From: Parapristionchus giblindavisi | Lineage: Eukaryota; Nematoda; Chromadorea; Rhabditida; Diplogasteridae | Assembly (NCBI GenBank): GCA_943737045.1 | Contig: CALSFV010000208.1 | Location: forward strand, 1,550,001-1,614,000 | DNA length: 64,000 bases | Reading direction: 5' to 3' | The notes under the pieces: generated by a model | What the model was told of the DNA's origin: nothing | What the model saw: the letters and a program-made list of their open reading frames with translations, nothing else | Databases searched by the model: none | Shown here: positions 1-13,700 of the stretch, in pieces | Position numbering within the stretch: the first letter of the stretch is position 1 | Layout: each line of letters starts with the position of its first letter | Position numbers and translations under genes: made by a program

Positions 1-203
1 TAGGATTAGAAAGATCAAAGGTAATTGAAGGAATGGGGATAAATTAGGTATAAAGAATAGTTTGTTTGATCACAAATCAGCTGACATTGGCATGAGAATC
101 AGCTGATATATGTCAATTAGATGACAATTGACAGTTACTATGAGCCAACCTAAAACTTTATATATGTCATCGCTGTTTCGTTTAAAAAATAACCATTTTT
201 GAG
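1..203. other. Upstream part of the first gene, unresolved
   Basis: This stretch must hold intron, and perhaps exon, sequence of the EGF-repeat gene that begins to be readable at 204. I see no open reading frame with splice sites that joins the first recognisable exon. An in-frame stop near 183 shows that the exon cannot extend far upstream of 204, so the signal peptide exon lies outside the window or is not recognisable here. Confidence 0.4.
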
Positions 204-2003
204 TGCAACAACCACGGTGAGTGGAAGGACAGTCGATATTGCGAATGTTTCGGTTACTACTTCGGTCCTTACTGCCAATTCAACTCCAGATGTATCATGG
301 GAAGTCTCATAAGAGGAATGTAAGTATTATCGTCCATCGTGAACTCGCTAATTAGTATCAGTGTCTAATTCAATTATCGACTACTGCGTCTTTTAAGAGT
401 TTCATTACGCATGATATCGATGAAAACGTGATCAATTTATAGAAATTTATTACGTTTTGACTGATATCATGAACTAAAAATATTTATTTTAAAATAGGCA
501 CAGATTATTTTGTAAATATTACCATTTAGATGTGTGTGCAAGGATGACTGGGAGGGCGAATATTGTGACCAGATTCGTTGTCATCATGGAATGGCTGGTG
601 AGTAGATAATTACTGTCATCATGATCGCACAAAGGCCAAAATAAATAATATGACGGATCGCAAAAAAACATTTTCAAATGGAAACGAGAGCCGAATATAT
701 TATGAACATGTGGATGATTCCTCTTACTTTTCGAGATTAAGTTTCTGATTATGATACTGTCTAACGAAATTGCATTTATTTTGTTATTGATTTTCACTTA
801 CACCTCTCTCTCTGTTTATTGTTAAGGATAAATAAACAAATAAAATAAATTTATTCAGATGATCGAAACAAATCGATGAGTTGTATTTGCTCCAAGCGAT
901 ATACGGGAACGCATTGTGATACCTGCAGGTACGGCTAGATTATGAGTTATCTTCCGATTTTTTAGCACTGATCAATGTTCTGATTGATTACTTGATCTAA
1001 AAATTTCTTTGCCATCTCTGATTTAATGAAAATATTTTTTTTGAAATTTTTCTTGTAATTAGTAAATGTAAATGGTAATGGGTCTTAAATATTTATATAT
1101 ATATTTTTAAATGACGCTCATTATTCTTTGATGTTCAGACCCATGAATTATACTGTGTCGCCTTATCCTGAATGCGAAGAAGTTAAGAAACCTTTTTGGA
1201 AAGCTAAACCACCACCGAAAAAAGAAGTCGACAATGTAAGCTAGTTTTGTTTGTTCAAATTTTATAGAAAAATACATCCCATGCTTGGGATTAATGAGCA
1301 TTTGGATCAATTTAAGGATGTAATTTGCAATTACATTATTAATAAATTTATAGTCTGATTAAATAAATAGCAATTAAGAGGCTTTCTCGGATAATGGTGA
1401 TGTGTGGTGCCGGAGGAACTCTTTTCCTCTTTCTCGCACTCATGTTCGGATGTAGTTATCGATATCATAAGAGCAAACTAGCACAGGTAAGGATACTATG
1501 ATTTCAATAATACTCCGATTAGAAATAATAAAAAAACAATTTCGTTTTTGCAAAGCCTTTTCCTTAAATTTGTTATTCAGATAAAGTTTAACTTATTTTT
1601 CTATATTATTTATATCGCCAATATGTAGGCACGACGAGAAGATCATAAGGCTGAAATGAATGCAAGGAAACAGTTACTTCACGATGCTGCTATTGAACCT
1701 GAGTTAACATTCATTTTTTTTGTTATTATTATTTGGTCAAGAGTTTTTGTTCACGAAATGGTTCCTTTTGCTATTTCACCTTGTTATTTTCAATATTCTT
1801 TAAAATATTCATGAACGAATTGCAGACCTGAACTCGTGCTCGAACCGGAACCCGAACAAAGCAGCGGATTCACAAGATCATGGAAGAATTTCCGGCTAAG
1901 TGCCCGAAGAAAGTCATCGATAACGAATCTTTTCCGATTCCGAAATCCGAGTGCTCCTCAATCTGGACAAACTATTCCACCTCCACCATTAGTCCTAGAT
2001 TGA
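204..2003 (+). CDS. EGF-repeat single-pass membrane protein, 5' end missing
   Basis: Exons at <204-319, 530-597, 859-928, 1139-1235, 1379-1486, 1629-1702 and 1826-2003 splice in phase to 236 residues and a TGA. The first three exons encode two to three Cys-rich modules with the EGF pattern (CNNHGEW...YCECFGYYFGPYC, then ICVCKDDWEGEYC, then CICSKRYTGTHC). Exon 5 encodes a hydrophobic span (GAGGTLFLFLALMFG) followed by a basic stop-transfer segment (YRYHKSK). The tail is cytosolic, with Glu-Pro repeats, a basic Ser/Arg stretch and a Pro-rich end (IPPPPLVLD). By topology this is a type I surface protein; ligand or adhesion roles are typical of EGF modules, but I cannot assign an orthologue. Exon 5 uses a weak acceptor (attaag, ending at 1378), which is the only choice that keeps the frame. 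The signal peptide lies upstream. It converges on the minus-strand gene ending at 3659. Confidence 0.72.
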
Positions 2004-2087
2004 TTTCATCATCCGAATTAGTATTTTTTGGTTTTTTTACTACACGCAGAGAAAAGTGTAAAAAAAATTACAGCTATAAATAACAGC

Positions 2088-2093
2088 AATAAA
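2088..2093 (+). terminator. AATAAA polyadenylation signal
   Basis: A canonical AATAAA lies 85 bases after the stop of the EGF-repeat gene, on the same strand, a normal distance for a nematode 3' UTR. Confidence 0.6.
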
Positions 2094-3658
2094 GTGTTAA
2101 AGTAACACTCCACAGGAATATGTATTGGACCCATTATCCACTATATTTGCAATTCATAAAATATCTACTATTAAGTCCACATTGCAAGAGAAAACTAATA
2201 GCACGATTCATTTATGAGTATTATTATTCATTCCTATTAAAAATTCTGTTCTCACGTTTTCCATTATCTCAACGATTCGATGATTCTTTCCACATTCCAA
2301 GCAGTTTCTTTATCCTTCGTATTTATACTCCGAATGGTTCCTTTTCATAGACCGTAATTATATTTACATTTTGATCGTTAAAATGAAGATTGATTATGGT
2401 TCAATGTCTATAAATGATATTTCGTCTATTTTTATGAAATCGAAAGTATGGTTGAAAAATATTTTCGAATATTTCAATATGACGCATATAAAATATTTAA
2501 AAAAATATTTCGATAATAACTCGGTTTTCATAGTAATAGTATGTATGTCACTACTCTGCTCATCCTGTTGGTCCCTTATGGAAGATTCCACGAATTGTTT
2601 TGTTATATGCGAATGTATCTTCAAAACACCTTTCTGATAGTAAATCAAAGTTTATTCAAGATAGCTTATACATGTTCATTTATTTTAAAGTAGTCGAATG
2701 GGGATTAGCGACAAGAGAAGTAAAGTTCTTTTTGAATTCCAGAGATATCTTGAACAGAAAAGGGGAGACAAAGAAAAAAACGAGAGAAAGAGCGATAACA
2801 CGAACATCGATTTGATCATTTATAATGGAAATGAGAGGGTTATGGAGTGCATTGAATGAGGCTGCATTGCAAAACTTTTCTTTAAAATATCGATCATTTT
2901 TGCACACAATGGTGAACTAGACTGGTAGTGCAAAATGGTTGACAATTTATTAATATGCCGAGCGATAATAATGATAATAATAGTAAATTCTGGTCGTCAA
3001 AATGACACTATTCGTGACGGATAATAGGGGATAGAGAACGTATAAGACAACGAAAGCGATGAACGAATTGAACTGTAATCGGAAGATAAGGTATGATGAT
3101 TGGAACTAAGCATACTGTAATAGAGATTTGATGAGCACACTAGAAAAGGGGCGGGGCTTAGGGGCTGATAAGGACGAAAAGCACGTAGTGATAAAGCAAT
3201 GATGAGACAATAACGATTATATATGTAATAAGGGCAAAGCTATTGAGATTAAATGAGATATAACAAATATTAAAGAGGGGAAATGATTCAGAATCGGATC
3301 TGTACATAAAATGAAGACGATTAAGTGTGTAGTATGGAGTGATTAGGTGTGACCAGAAAGTGAGAGGGGATGGATAATATATTAGTGGATAGAATGAGAA
3401 TGAACTGAGGTTATCCGAGTTTCATGGCGCAAAATCCCATTATTATTAGTTTTGTAGTTATGGTGGATATCAAGTGCGAGTGCGATAAGATAAGTAATAG
3501 GGGTACATAGTAAAATTGAAAAAAAAGCATCTAAGACTACGTTAAAGAAAGACTCATTGCTAAATCGACTCTTCCCAATGGTCATACTCTCTCAATTCCT
3601 TCGAACGCGAGAGTATGCAGTGAGAGCGAAGAGATCTTAAAAGTATTGCCCCTAGTCA
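2094..3658. other. Intergenic between convergent genes
   Basis: This is AT-rich DNA between the 3' ends of two convergent genes. Short open frames occur on both strands (for example 2371-2637 on the plus strand) but have no splice context, domain or codon pattern that I trust. A GC box (GGGGCGGGGCTTAG) stands near 3149, one of the recurring GC boxes of this window. Confidence 0.5.
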
Positions 3659-6227
3659 TTAGAAGGCCTTATTAGCAATAACAATGGATGGTTGTTGGAC
3701 AGATGAGATGGGTGAAGGGGTTTGATCATCTTCGTCTTCTTCCATTCTCTTCTCTTCTTCATCAGGAGTGACTGTACCATCATCATCACCATTCATATCG
3801 AGTGAACCCCAATCACCGAGGTTCAGCTCCTTCACATTCGTTATCTCAGGCATCATCGGTTCTGAAATGAATTACCTTTTGAACTCGCCGACAATGTTCC
3901 TCTACCCAAGATTTATGTACAAGGTAATATCGATAAAATATGAATGGGTATCTTACGTTCTCCGTCTCCTCCTTGTAGTTGATTCAATTGAGAGAGGAAA
4001 GATTGCGTCATTTCAGCCATGAGATTAGCCCCATTAACATTGGCTAACTGTTGAAGACCAGCTCTTCCCATATTCGATAGAGTGCCTGCGGGAAGACCCA
4101 ATTCGATCTCCTTCTGTCGTTCTGCTATCCGAGAGACCAACTGAAAATGTACATTACTATTTTGTCATTCTACCTAATCGATAATTTCTCTAAACCAACA
4201 TATTGATTGATTGTGAATCGATTTTTTTAATTGGAAAAAGATATATTATTTTACTATTCAATATGAATTCTATGATGAAATAGTCAACCTTCATGGCCCA
4301 AGTGAGCTTCAGACTAATGGTTCCGCCGTGTTCAGCCAGTAGTCCTGGAGCGTGTTTCATAATATACGCACGAGCGATTTCCAAGGCCGAACTGGCGGAG
4401 AAATGAGCTCGAGGATTGGCTTGTCTCAACTGAAAAAAAGACAACTTAATCACTAAAATATTCGAGGTTTTAGAATATTTCTAAAAATGTCTTCCTGTAA
4501 GGGGTATAAAATAATCCTTCATAATGTTTTTGTTCGGGACATTAACCCTTCTGTTCTATTGTAATAAGGATGAGTCTCGCATATTCCTCTATTCATCTCT
4601 TACATATATTTAGTCAGCTGCTATTGTCGATAATAGAACAGGAGGTGACCCATTGTAAGATCTCCCCTCTGGCCACCCTTTGGCAACTCTCATCAATAGT
4701 GTAAGTTATAATTAGAGTGAGATGGACTACAGTACTCTATAAGTATTCACTTTCCCATCGTCTCTTCTTACTCATTCTTCTTATTCTTCATTCTATACCA
4801 TCATATAGTGCCTCTCCTTCCTCTCTATCCTATGATATTTGCTGGCAAAACAGAGCGAGATAGAACTAACAGTAGAGAGAGAGAGCAAGAGACTACTCAA
4901 ATATAGTAATTACTGTTGACCTGCGCTCTCAGTCCATCTCGTCCGATGTTAAAAGTTCTATAGCCCTCTACCTCTTCGTCTTTCTCTCTCTGTTTATGTT
5001 CACTACCTCATCATTTATTTTATGCAAAGAGTCAAAGTCTCCCACTGAGAGGGCCATCATTACAAACCATCGTATATACATATATTGATTGACCAATGGC
5101 CGATATTTGAAGGAATATTTATCTATTCTTTAGATCTATTCATTCATTCATGTCTTCTCTAGTCAAACAGACGAAACATAAGAAGAATAGGAATAATAGG
5201 CCCCGCAATGAATGACATGAATAGGTCCGACATCTATCATAAAAGTCCCTTCCTCTCTCTCTCACTCTTGTATTCGAAATACGATTAAACGAGCGCAACA
5301 TCGCTCTTTGAATTGAATTCTCAAATATCGTACACACAAAGGGGAACAATAATTCCTCCCCATTAGTCATTGAAAGTGCGCTGATCTTAAATGAAGATAT
5401 AACGTTCCAACCTCCCAGTCAAACAATAAATATAACTATGACCTATCTGTACCCACAAGCGATCCAAATACATAATGAAATAAAATATTATCGATTGGTA
5501 CTTACCGTAACCATATACTCTACAAGTGACGCGTCTAACTCGTCTCCGATGAGTTTCGGTCGTCCACGCCCGCGTCCACGGAGGTGTCCGGGAGTGGTTG
5601 GCGTGGTGGGAGTTTCCATCTGAAATTACAGTTATCCGTAAACTAACATAACTAAACGGTTACTGTTGGTACTTTAATCAAACTTTAGGTGTGACTTCCG
5701 TAACCTAAACCAGTAAAACATACATCGTCATGTACAGTAGGAGATTCATTTGTGGGAGTCAATGGAGGGGGTTGAACAGTAGTCCGTTCTTCTCTATGAG
5801 TAGATGGAGTAGCTTCGGTTGTCGTTGCAGCAGGGATGATTGGAGGGATGCCCATGGTCTGGGCGACTGCCACCGCAGCCACTGTAAATGAACTAGTTTT
5901 AATATTTATAAAATTAGTTTCGTTAAATTATTAAATTGCTAGTTCTTAGTATTACGACTATACGGTACCTTGGATATCGTTTCTCTTGATCTTGGCCAAT
6001 TTCCTCTGGTAATAGGCAGCGACCGATGGAGGGATTCCAAACTTCCTCGCTGCATTGGCAGCACCGTGCATTGATGCATATTCTGCTACTACTTTCTTCT
6101 CATCAGGAGTACAATATTTAGACTTGCGACCTCCATGGGTTTGAACTGCAAATAATATAACATTACTATAATTTATAAAAATATACATAATATTATATAT
6201 AATTATATTTACATTAATAATATATAT

Positions 6228-6309
<82 letters not shown>

Positions 6310-9300
6310 TACATTAATATAATAATACAACATAATATAACATAATATTACTTATGTTATAGATTTTAAATATTAATTAAGAATTATAATAAAGAGTTTA
6401 AAAAGCACTTCCTTTTCAAAAAATTTGTTCGAAACCTAGCCTACTTCAATAAAATGTAACTATTACCTTCATATTGTATTGGCATAACTATAGTCCAAAC
6501 GGACTACCATACCCAATTTAAATGTATTTTCAAAAGAAAAGTCATGCGTTGTTTGTGCAATGACCATAGGAGAACTAATTCTGTTTTAAATATATCATTG
6601 GTGTGAATATTTTATTTCATCCCGTGCCAGAACGTGCTATGTGAGAGAAGAGAAGAAATATATTTGCATTTGTGTTGATATTCAATTTCTTTCGGATGTC
6701 CCCTTTTCTATGTACAAGATATTATTGTTCTTTCCCATATACTTTTACCATCCCTCCTTTATATATGCTATTTCCCCCCTGTCTTCGTCTTCTTTTCTTT
6801 CATTCATTTTCTATTCCCCTCCCCCATCTCAGACAATAAATGTAATAAGAGAAGGTAAGGTACGGTCAATCATATATATATATATTTGTTAGATGCCCCT
6901 CTCCGTCCCCTCTCTGACCGCTCAGTCGTAGACAAACAAAGGTGGACCCGCAATGTATTTATGGAGAGATTCGGCTAGAAGAAAGATAGGGAAAGAGAAT
7001 ATAACAGTAGATGATAGAGCAATGAATTGGAGAGAATCAGACGGGTAAATAATAGTTAGAGGAGAGAGAAAGAGGGATAAGAGGAAAAGGAAGGAGGGCT
7101 AAAGCTTCTTGACCCGTCTTGTAAAGAGAATGGCAGATGAATAAGTGAGGAGATATGGAGATAGGAAAGAGGCAGAGGCAGAGGGAGGAGGAAGGAGAGG
7201 GACAGATATGGGAGAGAAAGATAGACGACCCCCTAATAGATTATCCCTTTCGAATGCAAACGAATATATCAAGATATATAATAAATATATGCAAAAGTGG
7301 ATTACGGTAGAGGCAAATGGTTCCCTCTATTCCCATTCAAATATATCAAATAGAATAAACAGAAAGAGAGTGTCGTTTACCTGCGAATGGATTATTATTA
7401 TTAGGCGTGGCGGTCGATGTGTTGACATTGGAAATAGATTGGAGTACACCAGGGAAGAGGGTATTCAAGATCTGATTGGCCGTATTCAACTCAGCTGATT
7501 CCATCTTGATTCCATCCATTAGTGGATGAGACAACAAAGCCTCTTTCATGATCTGGAAAGTTTACATAAATAAAGGGTTCTAATGAAATATTACATCGAT
7601 CGTGCACTAAGCACGTGATAAACGCATGAATTCATCTCGAATATATAAGTATTTATATGAATATATCAAGATAACTATAAGGTCATATCCGTCCTAACAC
7701 TTATCCATGAATCCCTACGAATGACTTTTATCACATTTGAAAGGTTTCCTAAAATGATTACATCATCTTACCTCTCCTTCTGTAGACGTAGATCCATTCT
7801 CCGATGGAGCTCCCTCCATGACTCCATCCTTGTCCTTATTGAGCTCCGTCTCTACCGTTGACTCCGATACTCCATTCGTATGGATGGTAGTGGGAGTCGC
7901 CGATATCATGATGGGAGCTCGGGTCTGGGGCAGCACCGGAGTCGCTGCAGGTCCAGGTAATAAGGTGCCAGGTCGTGGAGCTCCAGAGAAATTTTGTGGG
8001 GAGATTGAGGATGTGCCATTGTGTAGTTTGGCCAATTGTTGAGCACGAAGACACTGGTCACAATTAGAGCAACGACACCGAGGAATGTTGAGATGGCCAA
8101 GGATCAAAGTCATCTGAAGAGATCAAAGATTAAGGAACAGAGATCAAAGATCATTGGAATTAACAAATTACTTTTTCTATGAATTTTTGAATGATATATT
8201 CTTAATTGAAGTAATGGACAGCTAAATTCTCGACATACCGTGATCTCATTTCCCAGATGGTTTAGTGAATTACAGTCGCTCTCTCAGGCCAATATCCCCG
8301 ATCTGGTTCCACTTTAAGATTCTTAGTCTTCCTCAGCTGTCGAATTACTCATTTGAGATCTCGTTACTATCATAAATCGGCGGATGCTTTGTGTAGAAGA
8401 CCTCTCTCTCTCTTCCTCTCTTCCTCTCTGTATCTCTTTCTTCCTTTCCATCGGTCCTCGAGCCCCAATCAACTATCGAATAGAATCGTAATTGTAAGAG
8501 GAGAGAATAGAATAGAATAGAATAGAGATAGAAGGGGGTTATTCTCTTATTCATGAGGTTATCGCTCTCTCTCTCTCCCATCAATAGATCATTTCCATCT
8601 CCAATATATGACTAGTCTACAATGTATATACTAGAATATACAATATATATGAATTTCGTCATATCTTGTCGTGATGATTTATATTCTCATTCACAAACAC
8701 ACTTAAATTGTGTATTGACTGATCAATCCATTTCTTCAATCAGTAGCGCAAACAATTCCCCTCCACATCTTTTTATATTCTTCTTCTTCTCATTTCAATA
8801 GATGGTGGCTCTATCTCGCCACTCTTATATTCTCTTATTCGACAGAGGTTGAAATTCGATATTAGAGGTCAGAGAAGTCACTGTGAGGGGGCGGAGTCTA
8901 GCCAATTCTTCTTCTCCCTCTCTCTTTGTATTAAATATCAATTGTGGATTTGATGAATCATTTGGACATATTTACATTTCGCAATCATTCTAATGGGAGG
9001 AGAAAGCCAGAGGAGAAATTGTTTAGAGAAGAGATTACGATATATACTGACGATACCTTTAGAATAACTATTGCAATAGGATTGAATATTCACTCTAATC
9101 GATAATCTAAATTATATGATCAGATTATATCTAATTACCTGATGAGAGAGAAGTTTGCACGTGTTCTGTAGATCAGCGACGTCTTGAGCGAGTTTATTGT
9201 GAGAGGGAATGGTACAGTCTTCATCATCCATCAGTGATCCCTTCTAAAATGATTATTACTATTATTAATAAAGAATTATAATGATAACGATATTTATCAT

Positions 9301-10737
9301 TTATGACGTATCGAAAATTTAGTGCGTTATTCATTAATAGGTTAAAGGCACACCACACTCTTCTCTCTGGCAACGCTCTCTCGTCGACAAAGAAAGCGAG
9401 AGAGCATTGTCAGAGCGGAGAGTTTCAAATCAGATGGGGTGAGCCTTTGGAAGAGTTTGGGATACTAAGATACATTAAGATATTCATTCATTGTCTATTA
9501 TTCTTATTGTCATTCATCTCTTTCTTTGGTTGGAGGTCATTCATATTCATAATCTATTCTATTCTTCGTCTTTAACGAGATAATGAGCTCTCTCTATATA
9601 TATGGATAGTAACAATCATTATTAATGTTGCATTAGAAAGAAGGAAAGAGTGAGGAGACCAAGACTGACCCTCCCCCTTTCTCTCTCATATTCCTCCCTC
9701 TCTCTTCCTCTCTACTCCCCCCTATCTCTTCCCCCCTCCCACTCCCTCTCGCTCGCTTTATTCATCTATATATGCCTCATTCTAATCAACGAAATTGAAT
9801 TAAAGAATGCAAAAGTAGGAAGAAATATTGGAATTAAAATATGTTTGATGACTATACAACGTATACATGGAAGAATATAAGAAGAATAAGAAGAGATAGA
9901 TAGATAAACAGAGAGAGAGAGAGAGAGATCAAAGGAAAATAGGAACAGATAAAGATCATTTGAATTGTATTGATAAGAAGAAATAGAAATACAATTGAAT
10001 AGGAACGAATGGGCCATGGACAAAAAAATAGGGCCATGATTGGCTAAAACGGGTTTGAATCGCTGTGAATGAATTCTTGTCATACATAATATATATATTT
10101 ACGCTATCGTATGAATCACGATAGGCCAACGATGAAATAAATATAATAATAATAGTGATGAAAGAAGAACCCTAATCACTGATTGATAGTAGTTCTCTGC
10201 AAGGGACAGATGGACTGTGACAAATTTGAGGAGAACAGAATGGATAGAAGAGGAATGGATTGACGCAGGAGGGGGAAGAAATTGGCTCCCTTTAAGAAAT
10301 AAATGATATTCGAATAGAGAAGAAGCAGCGCGCGGCCTTATGTGTATTTGTGCTAACTAAGAAGTGAAGAGAGACACAGAAGACAGAAGATTCAAATATA
10401 TCAATCAGAAAAGAGCAGATTTAGAAGAAGAAGAAGACGAAGAAGATTGACCAGATGGCTCTCTCTCAATCTTATTTCTTCGTTTCCTTCTAATGTATTA
10501 AGAATGGTTATATTGCAAAATGTTACGGTAGAACATTGCATAGGTGACTAGGGATATTATACTCATTCATAAATAATATTTGATCAGCTACCGTCGAAAG
10601 TTCATTGCGATTTTATAACAAATGTAGAAAAATTGGTCATGATTTTGATAAATATTGACTGTTTCTCTAACCTCAGTAGTGGGAGTGTGCGATCTATCGT
10701 CAGCGTTGTCCATAATCTCCAGATCGTCGTCTCGCAT
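3659..10737 (-). CDS. AT-hook and psq-like HTH nuclear protein
   Basis: Ten minus-strand exons (10672-10737, 9139-9243, 7772-8113, 7381-7552, 5969-6145, 5724-5881, 5506-5619, 4289-4429, 3957-4140, 3659-3861) join in phase to 553 residues. The ATG at 10737 follows an acceptor (ttgcag) by a few bases, so a 5' UTR exon or trans-splice site lies just upstream. Residues about 60-80 hold a Cys cluster (RCRCSNCDQC); about 230-285 form a basic helix-turn-helix of pipsqueak type (KKVVAEYASMHGAANAARKF); about 353-361 are an AT-hook (RGRGRGRPK). Then comes a conserved-looking helical region (SALEIARAYIMKHAPGLLAE) rich in Ala/Leu and an acidic C-terminus with a DDDGTVTPDEEE stretch. Pro/Thr linkers separate these parts. 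The domain set implies a sequence-selective DNA-binding nuclear regulator. I do not recognise the orthologue. The structure is well supported by phase; function is inferred. Confidence 0.82.
6232..6304. repeat. (TA)n microsatellite
   Basis: About 73 bases of uninterrupted TA lie in the intron between exons 5 and 4 of the AT-hook gene. The copy number is probably polymorphic. The flanks are also AT-only and contain short inverted pieces (aatattacattaatat), so it may extrude as a cruciform. Confidence 0.9.
8480..8530. repeat. Short GAATA tandem repeat
   Basis: Five-base units (GAATA/TAGAA) repeat several times in the long intron before exon 3 of the AT-hook gene, next to CT-rich runs. Simple sequence only; no coding signal. 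Confidence 0.55.
9336..9432 (-). repeat. Dispersed hairpin repeat, copy 1
   Basis: The arms at 9365-9382 (CTCTGGCAACGCTCTCTC) and 9398-9415 are inverted copies with two mismatches around a 15-base loop. Read on the minus strand, the unit runs from TTTGAAACTCTCCGCTCTG through the hairpin to GGTGTGCCTTTAA. A related unit lies on the plus strand at 35411-35506, about 26 kb away, so this is a dispersed element and not local simple sequence. It sits in the first intron of the AT-hook gene. Confidence 0.6.
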
Positions 10738-13700
10738 CGTCACTGCAATAGAAACAGTCAATGTAAACGGTACAATTCAGATCTAAAATGACCAGAGTGG
10801 GCGGAGTCTAATTCGATCGAGGTATCATAATGGATACTGAGGTATATAATGGTCACGACAAGGATACTGTGAGGGGTTGACTCGTCTTCTTCGTAGTCAA
10901 CGAATCGAATCGAACAATAGAAATGGCGAGGTTTTAGTGTTTGCTCAAATACAAGAAGAAGGAGAAGGAGGGGAGGAGGAGGAGACAGACAGAGAGTGGA
11001 CCTTTCCAAGATGTATGCAGGGCTAATACTAAGAACGACTTTGGAATCATCAGTTCTGTAGAAGAGAGAGACTATGGAGTGATTGGAGAGGGAATAAAAG
11101 AGAATAAGAAACACTTGGACTGACAATGAATAAAGTTGTATTCATACAGCCATGAGGAGAGATTGAAGGGAGATAGATAGAGAGACAGAGAGAGGGTAAA
11201 GAGAGAGAGAGAGGAAAATATTAAAGGAGGAATAAGAATGGAAACATGGAACGATGGAAATAAAAGTATTGGAGAAGAGACGAAAGTACAAGACGAATAA
11301 AAATGTGCATATATATGTATCCAATTCATTAAGAAGACACAAATGAAGAAAGAAGAGAGTACGAAAAGATCAAAATAATAAAATAGAAGGACTACGGTAT
11401 CATATTCGACCTTATACATTCATTTAATATCACTATCAATAGATCATTAATATATACTCTTCCTTTCTTCGTTTGTAAAATGAATGATAATATATAATGT
11501 GCGTCGATCAATCAACCAAAGTGCCTAATTCGTGTTGTGTGAAACGAGAAAGAATAGCGAGTTTGGGCGCGAAAAACGCACGACATTTGACCTCGGAACG
11601 GAGAAAATGATGGCAGGAGTTATGCAGTAAATGTTACAAAAATCAATCAGAAAACAAGAGACATCGATCAGACCATAGGCTACATTCCAATATTCTACCA
11701 CACTATATTCTACAATATCCCATATTTATTCCAATAATATCACATCGAATATCACCAATAATATCACTTGATCACATCTGAATATCGGATATGAGGCTAA
11801 TAAGATATATGATATATGATTGGCAGGAAAGAGAAGAAGAGGACTAGAACCCGATCGAATAGAATATAGAATGACACTCATTCTATTCTATCTATTCTAT
11901 ATCTCCACCCTCTATCTGTCCCCTCCCCCTTCCATCCCCCCCCCTTCAGACAGTCCTGCCTAGGGTCACTGCGTTTGCTTGCTCTCTCCATCCCCCTCAA
12001 TCTCCCTCGCTTCTTTATCTCTCTTTACAAATAACCCTCATTGACCGGTATGCCATAGGTCAACTCTGATCCCTTCCTCTCTCACTGATCAAATCTCTGA
12101 TATACTGAATGAGGATCAAATATGATAAAAGGGGCGGAGTCAGAGATGACTGAACGTACCAGATATAGAGAGTCGTTGAGCAAAAATTCATAGGAAAGAC
12201 TACTTGCATATTTATATGGTTGAAAACGAGAGAATCTCTAGAAGGAAAATGGGCGAAAGTAGAGATAGAAAGAAGAGAAACACGCATATATTGTGTGATT
12301 TTGCGAGTATTTCCAGAATAATAATGTCGAAAGCGTCGGTGATTTATTGAAAACTCATGAATATAAAGAATCTACTTCTTTGAGTTTACCTTTTCTGCAT
12401 ATCAAGTGGGAAATGCAATATCAATTGCAGAATTACAGTTTAGACATGCTAGAACAATTAAATACAAAATTTGCTTTTGAAACTTTTGAATCAGATGAAA
12501 ATGTAGCAGCAAAATAAAGGGAGAGAGAGCCAAAACACAATTCATGCCTTTAAACATGTTTAATGTTGCTGGCAGTGTCTGCCTCCCTTTCTCTACTTCT
12601 GCCTTCATCTTCGACTTATCATTCCACAAACTTTACATACATTACGATCGCTATATCTTCGCTCTCTGATTCTAAACACTCCCTCCTCCCCATGTCCCCC
12701 CATCCTTATACCACGAGTACACATCTGAAATATTCAAGTGAGATAGAAATCTCTTGCCATATGCACGATATGCACCCATAAGAGCGTCCATCATAATGAA
12801 TATCGTGACAACGATCAGTTGTGCACTACAAACATGACACAAAGTGGGCGGAGTCTGGAGGCTTTCGATCTGAGATCCGATCTGGATCTTGATCTGTCTT
12901 TCGGTAGGCATATATAGAATGGTCGAATTGTCGAATCGAAATGAAGCAGCTGCTATGCCAAGTGTTCAGATAATGTCTAGTGAATGTAATAAAAGATGAG
13001 GAGATAGAGAGAGAGAGGGAGAGAGAGAGAGAGACCTTCTAACCTCTGCTTAGCATATATCGCTTACAATTCTCTCTCTCTCTCTCAATCTATCTTATAT
13101 CTTCATCTCATTTTAAACTGCCACTTAATCGGCAAAGTTGAATTGGAAAAGTTAGTGGAGTGAGCATTCAAATGGAGTGGACACAAATTGATATGAGAAT
13201 TTTAAACAAAAATGAGTAGGTTCTCTGACCAATCGACGATTCGAGGCTCCGCCTCTTCGTTGATGTGAAATAAGACCTTTTTCGAAATTTATACGACTCT
13301 TTTTCGGAAAAACTTCGAAATGCATGACGAACATAAAAATTGATAGGAAAAGTTGTTCTATATTTTAGAGAAAAGATAAAAAGCCAAATGTTTAGTCTCT
13401 CCTTCAATGAATATATATACGAAATGAGAGAAAGTAGCGAAAATGAATGTATTCAACATAGTTTTACTCCGAAAAAGTATAAATGTGAGAGTAATTGAGT
13501 CGTGTATAGAGAAAATGAGTGAGATAGTAGAAGAAAGAGCACATGTGAGAGTTGATGAAGAAATTGGAAACTTTTACGAAAATGCTTCGTCATGCACTTA
13601 TTAATCTCATGAAATATTGCGAAATAGCGCGAGAATTTCAAGTTGCAAAATCGGTGTAAAGTCGAAAAATGATGGTGTTGAGTAAATTTGGCCGTGAGAA

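Noticed and set aside
9650..11419. Several 60-120-codon frames rich in Ser/Leu
   Set aside because: They come from CT/AG simple sequence in an intron or the upstream region, with no splice context and no domain.
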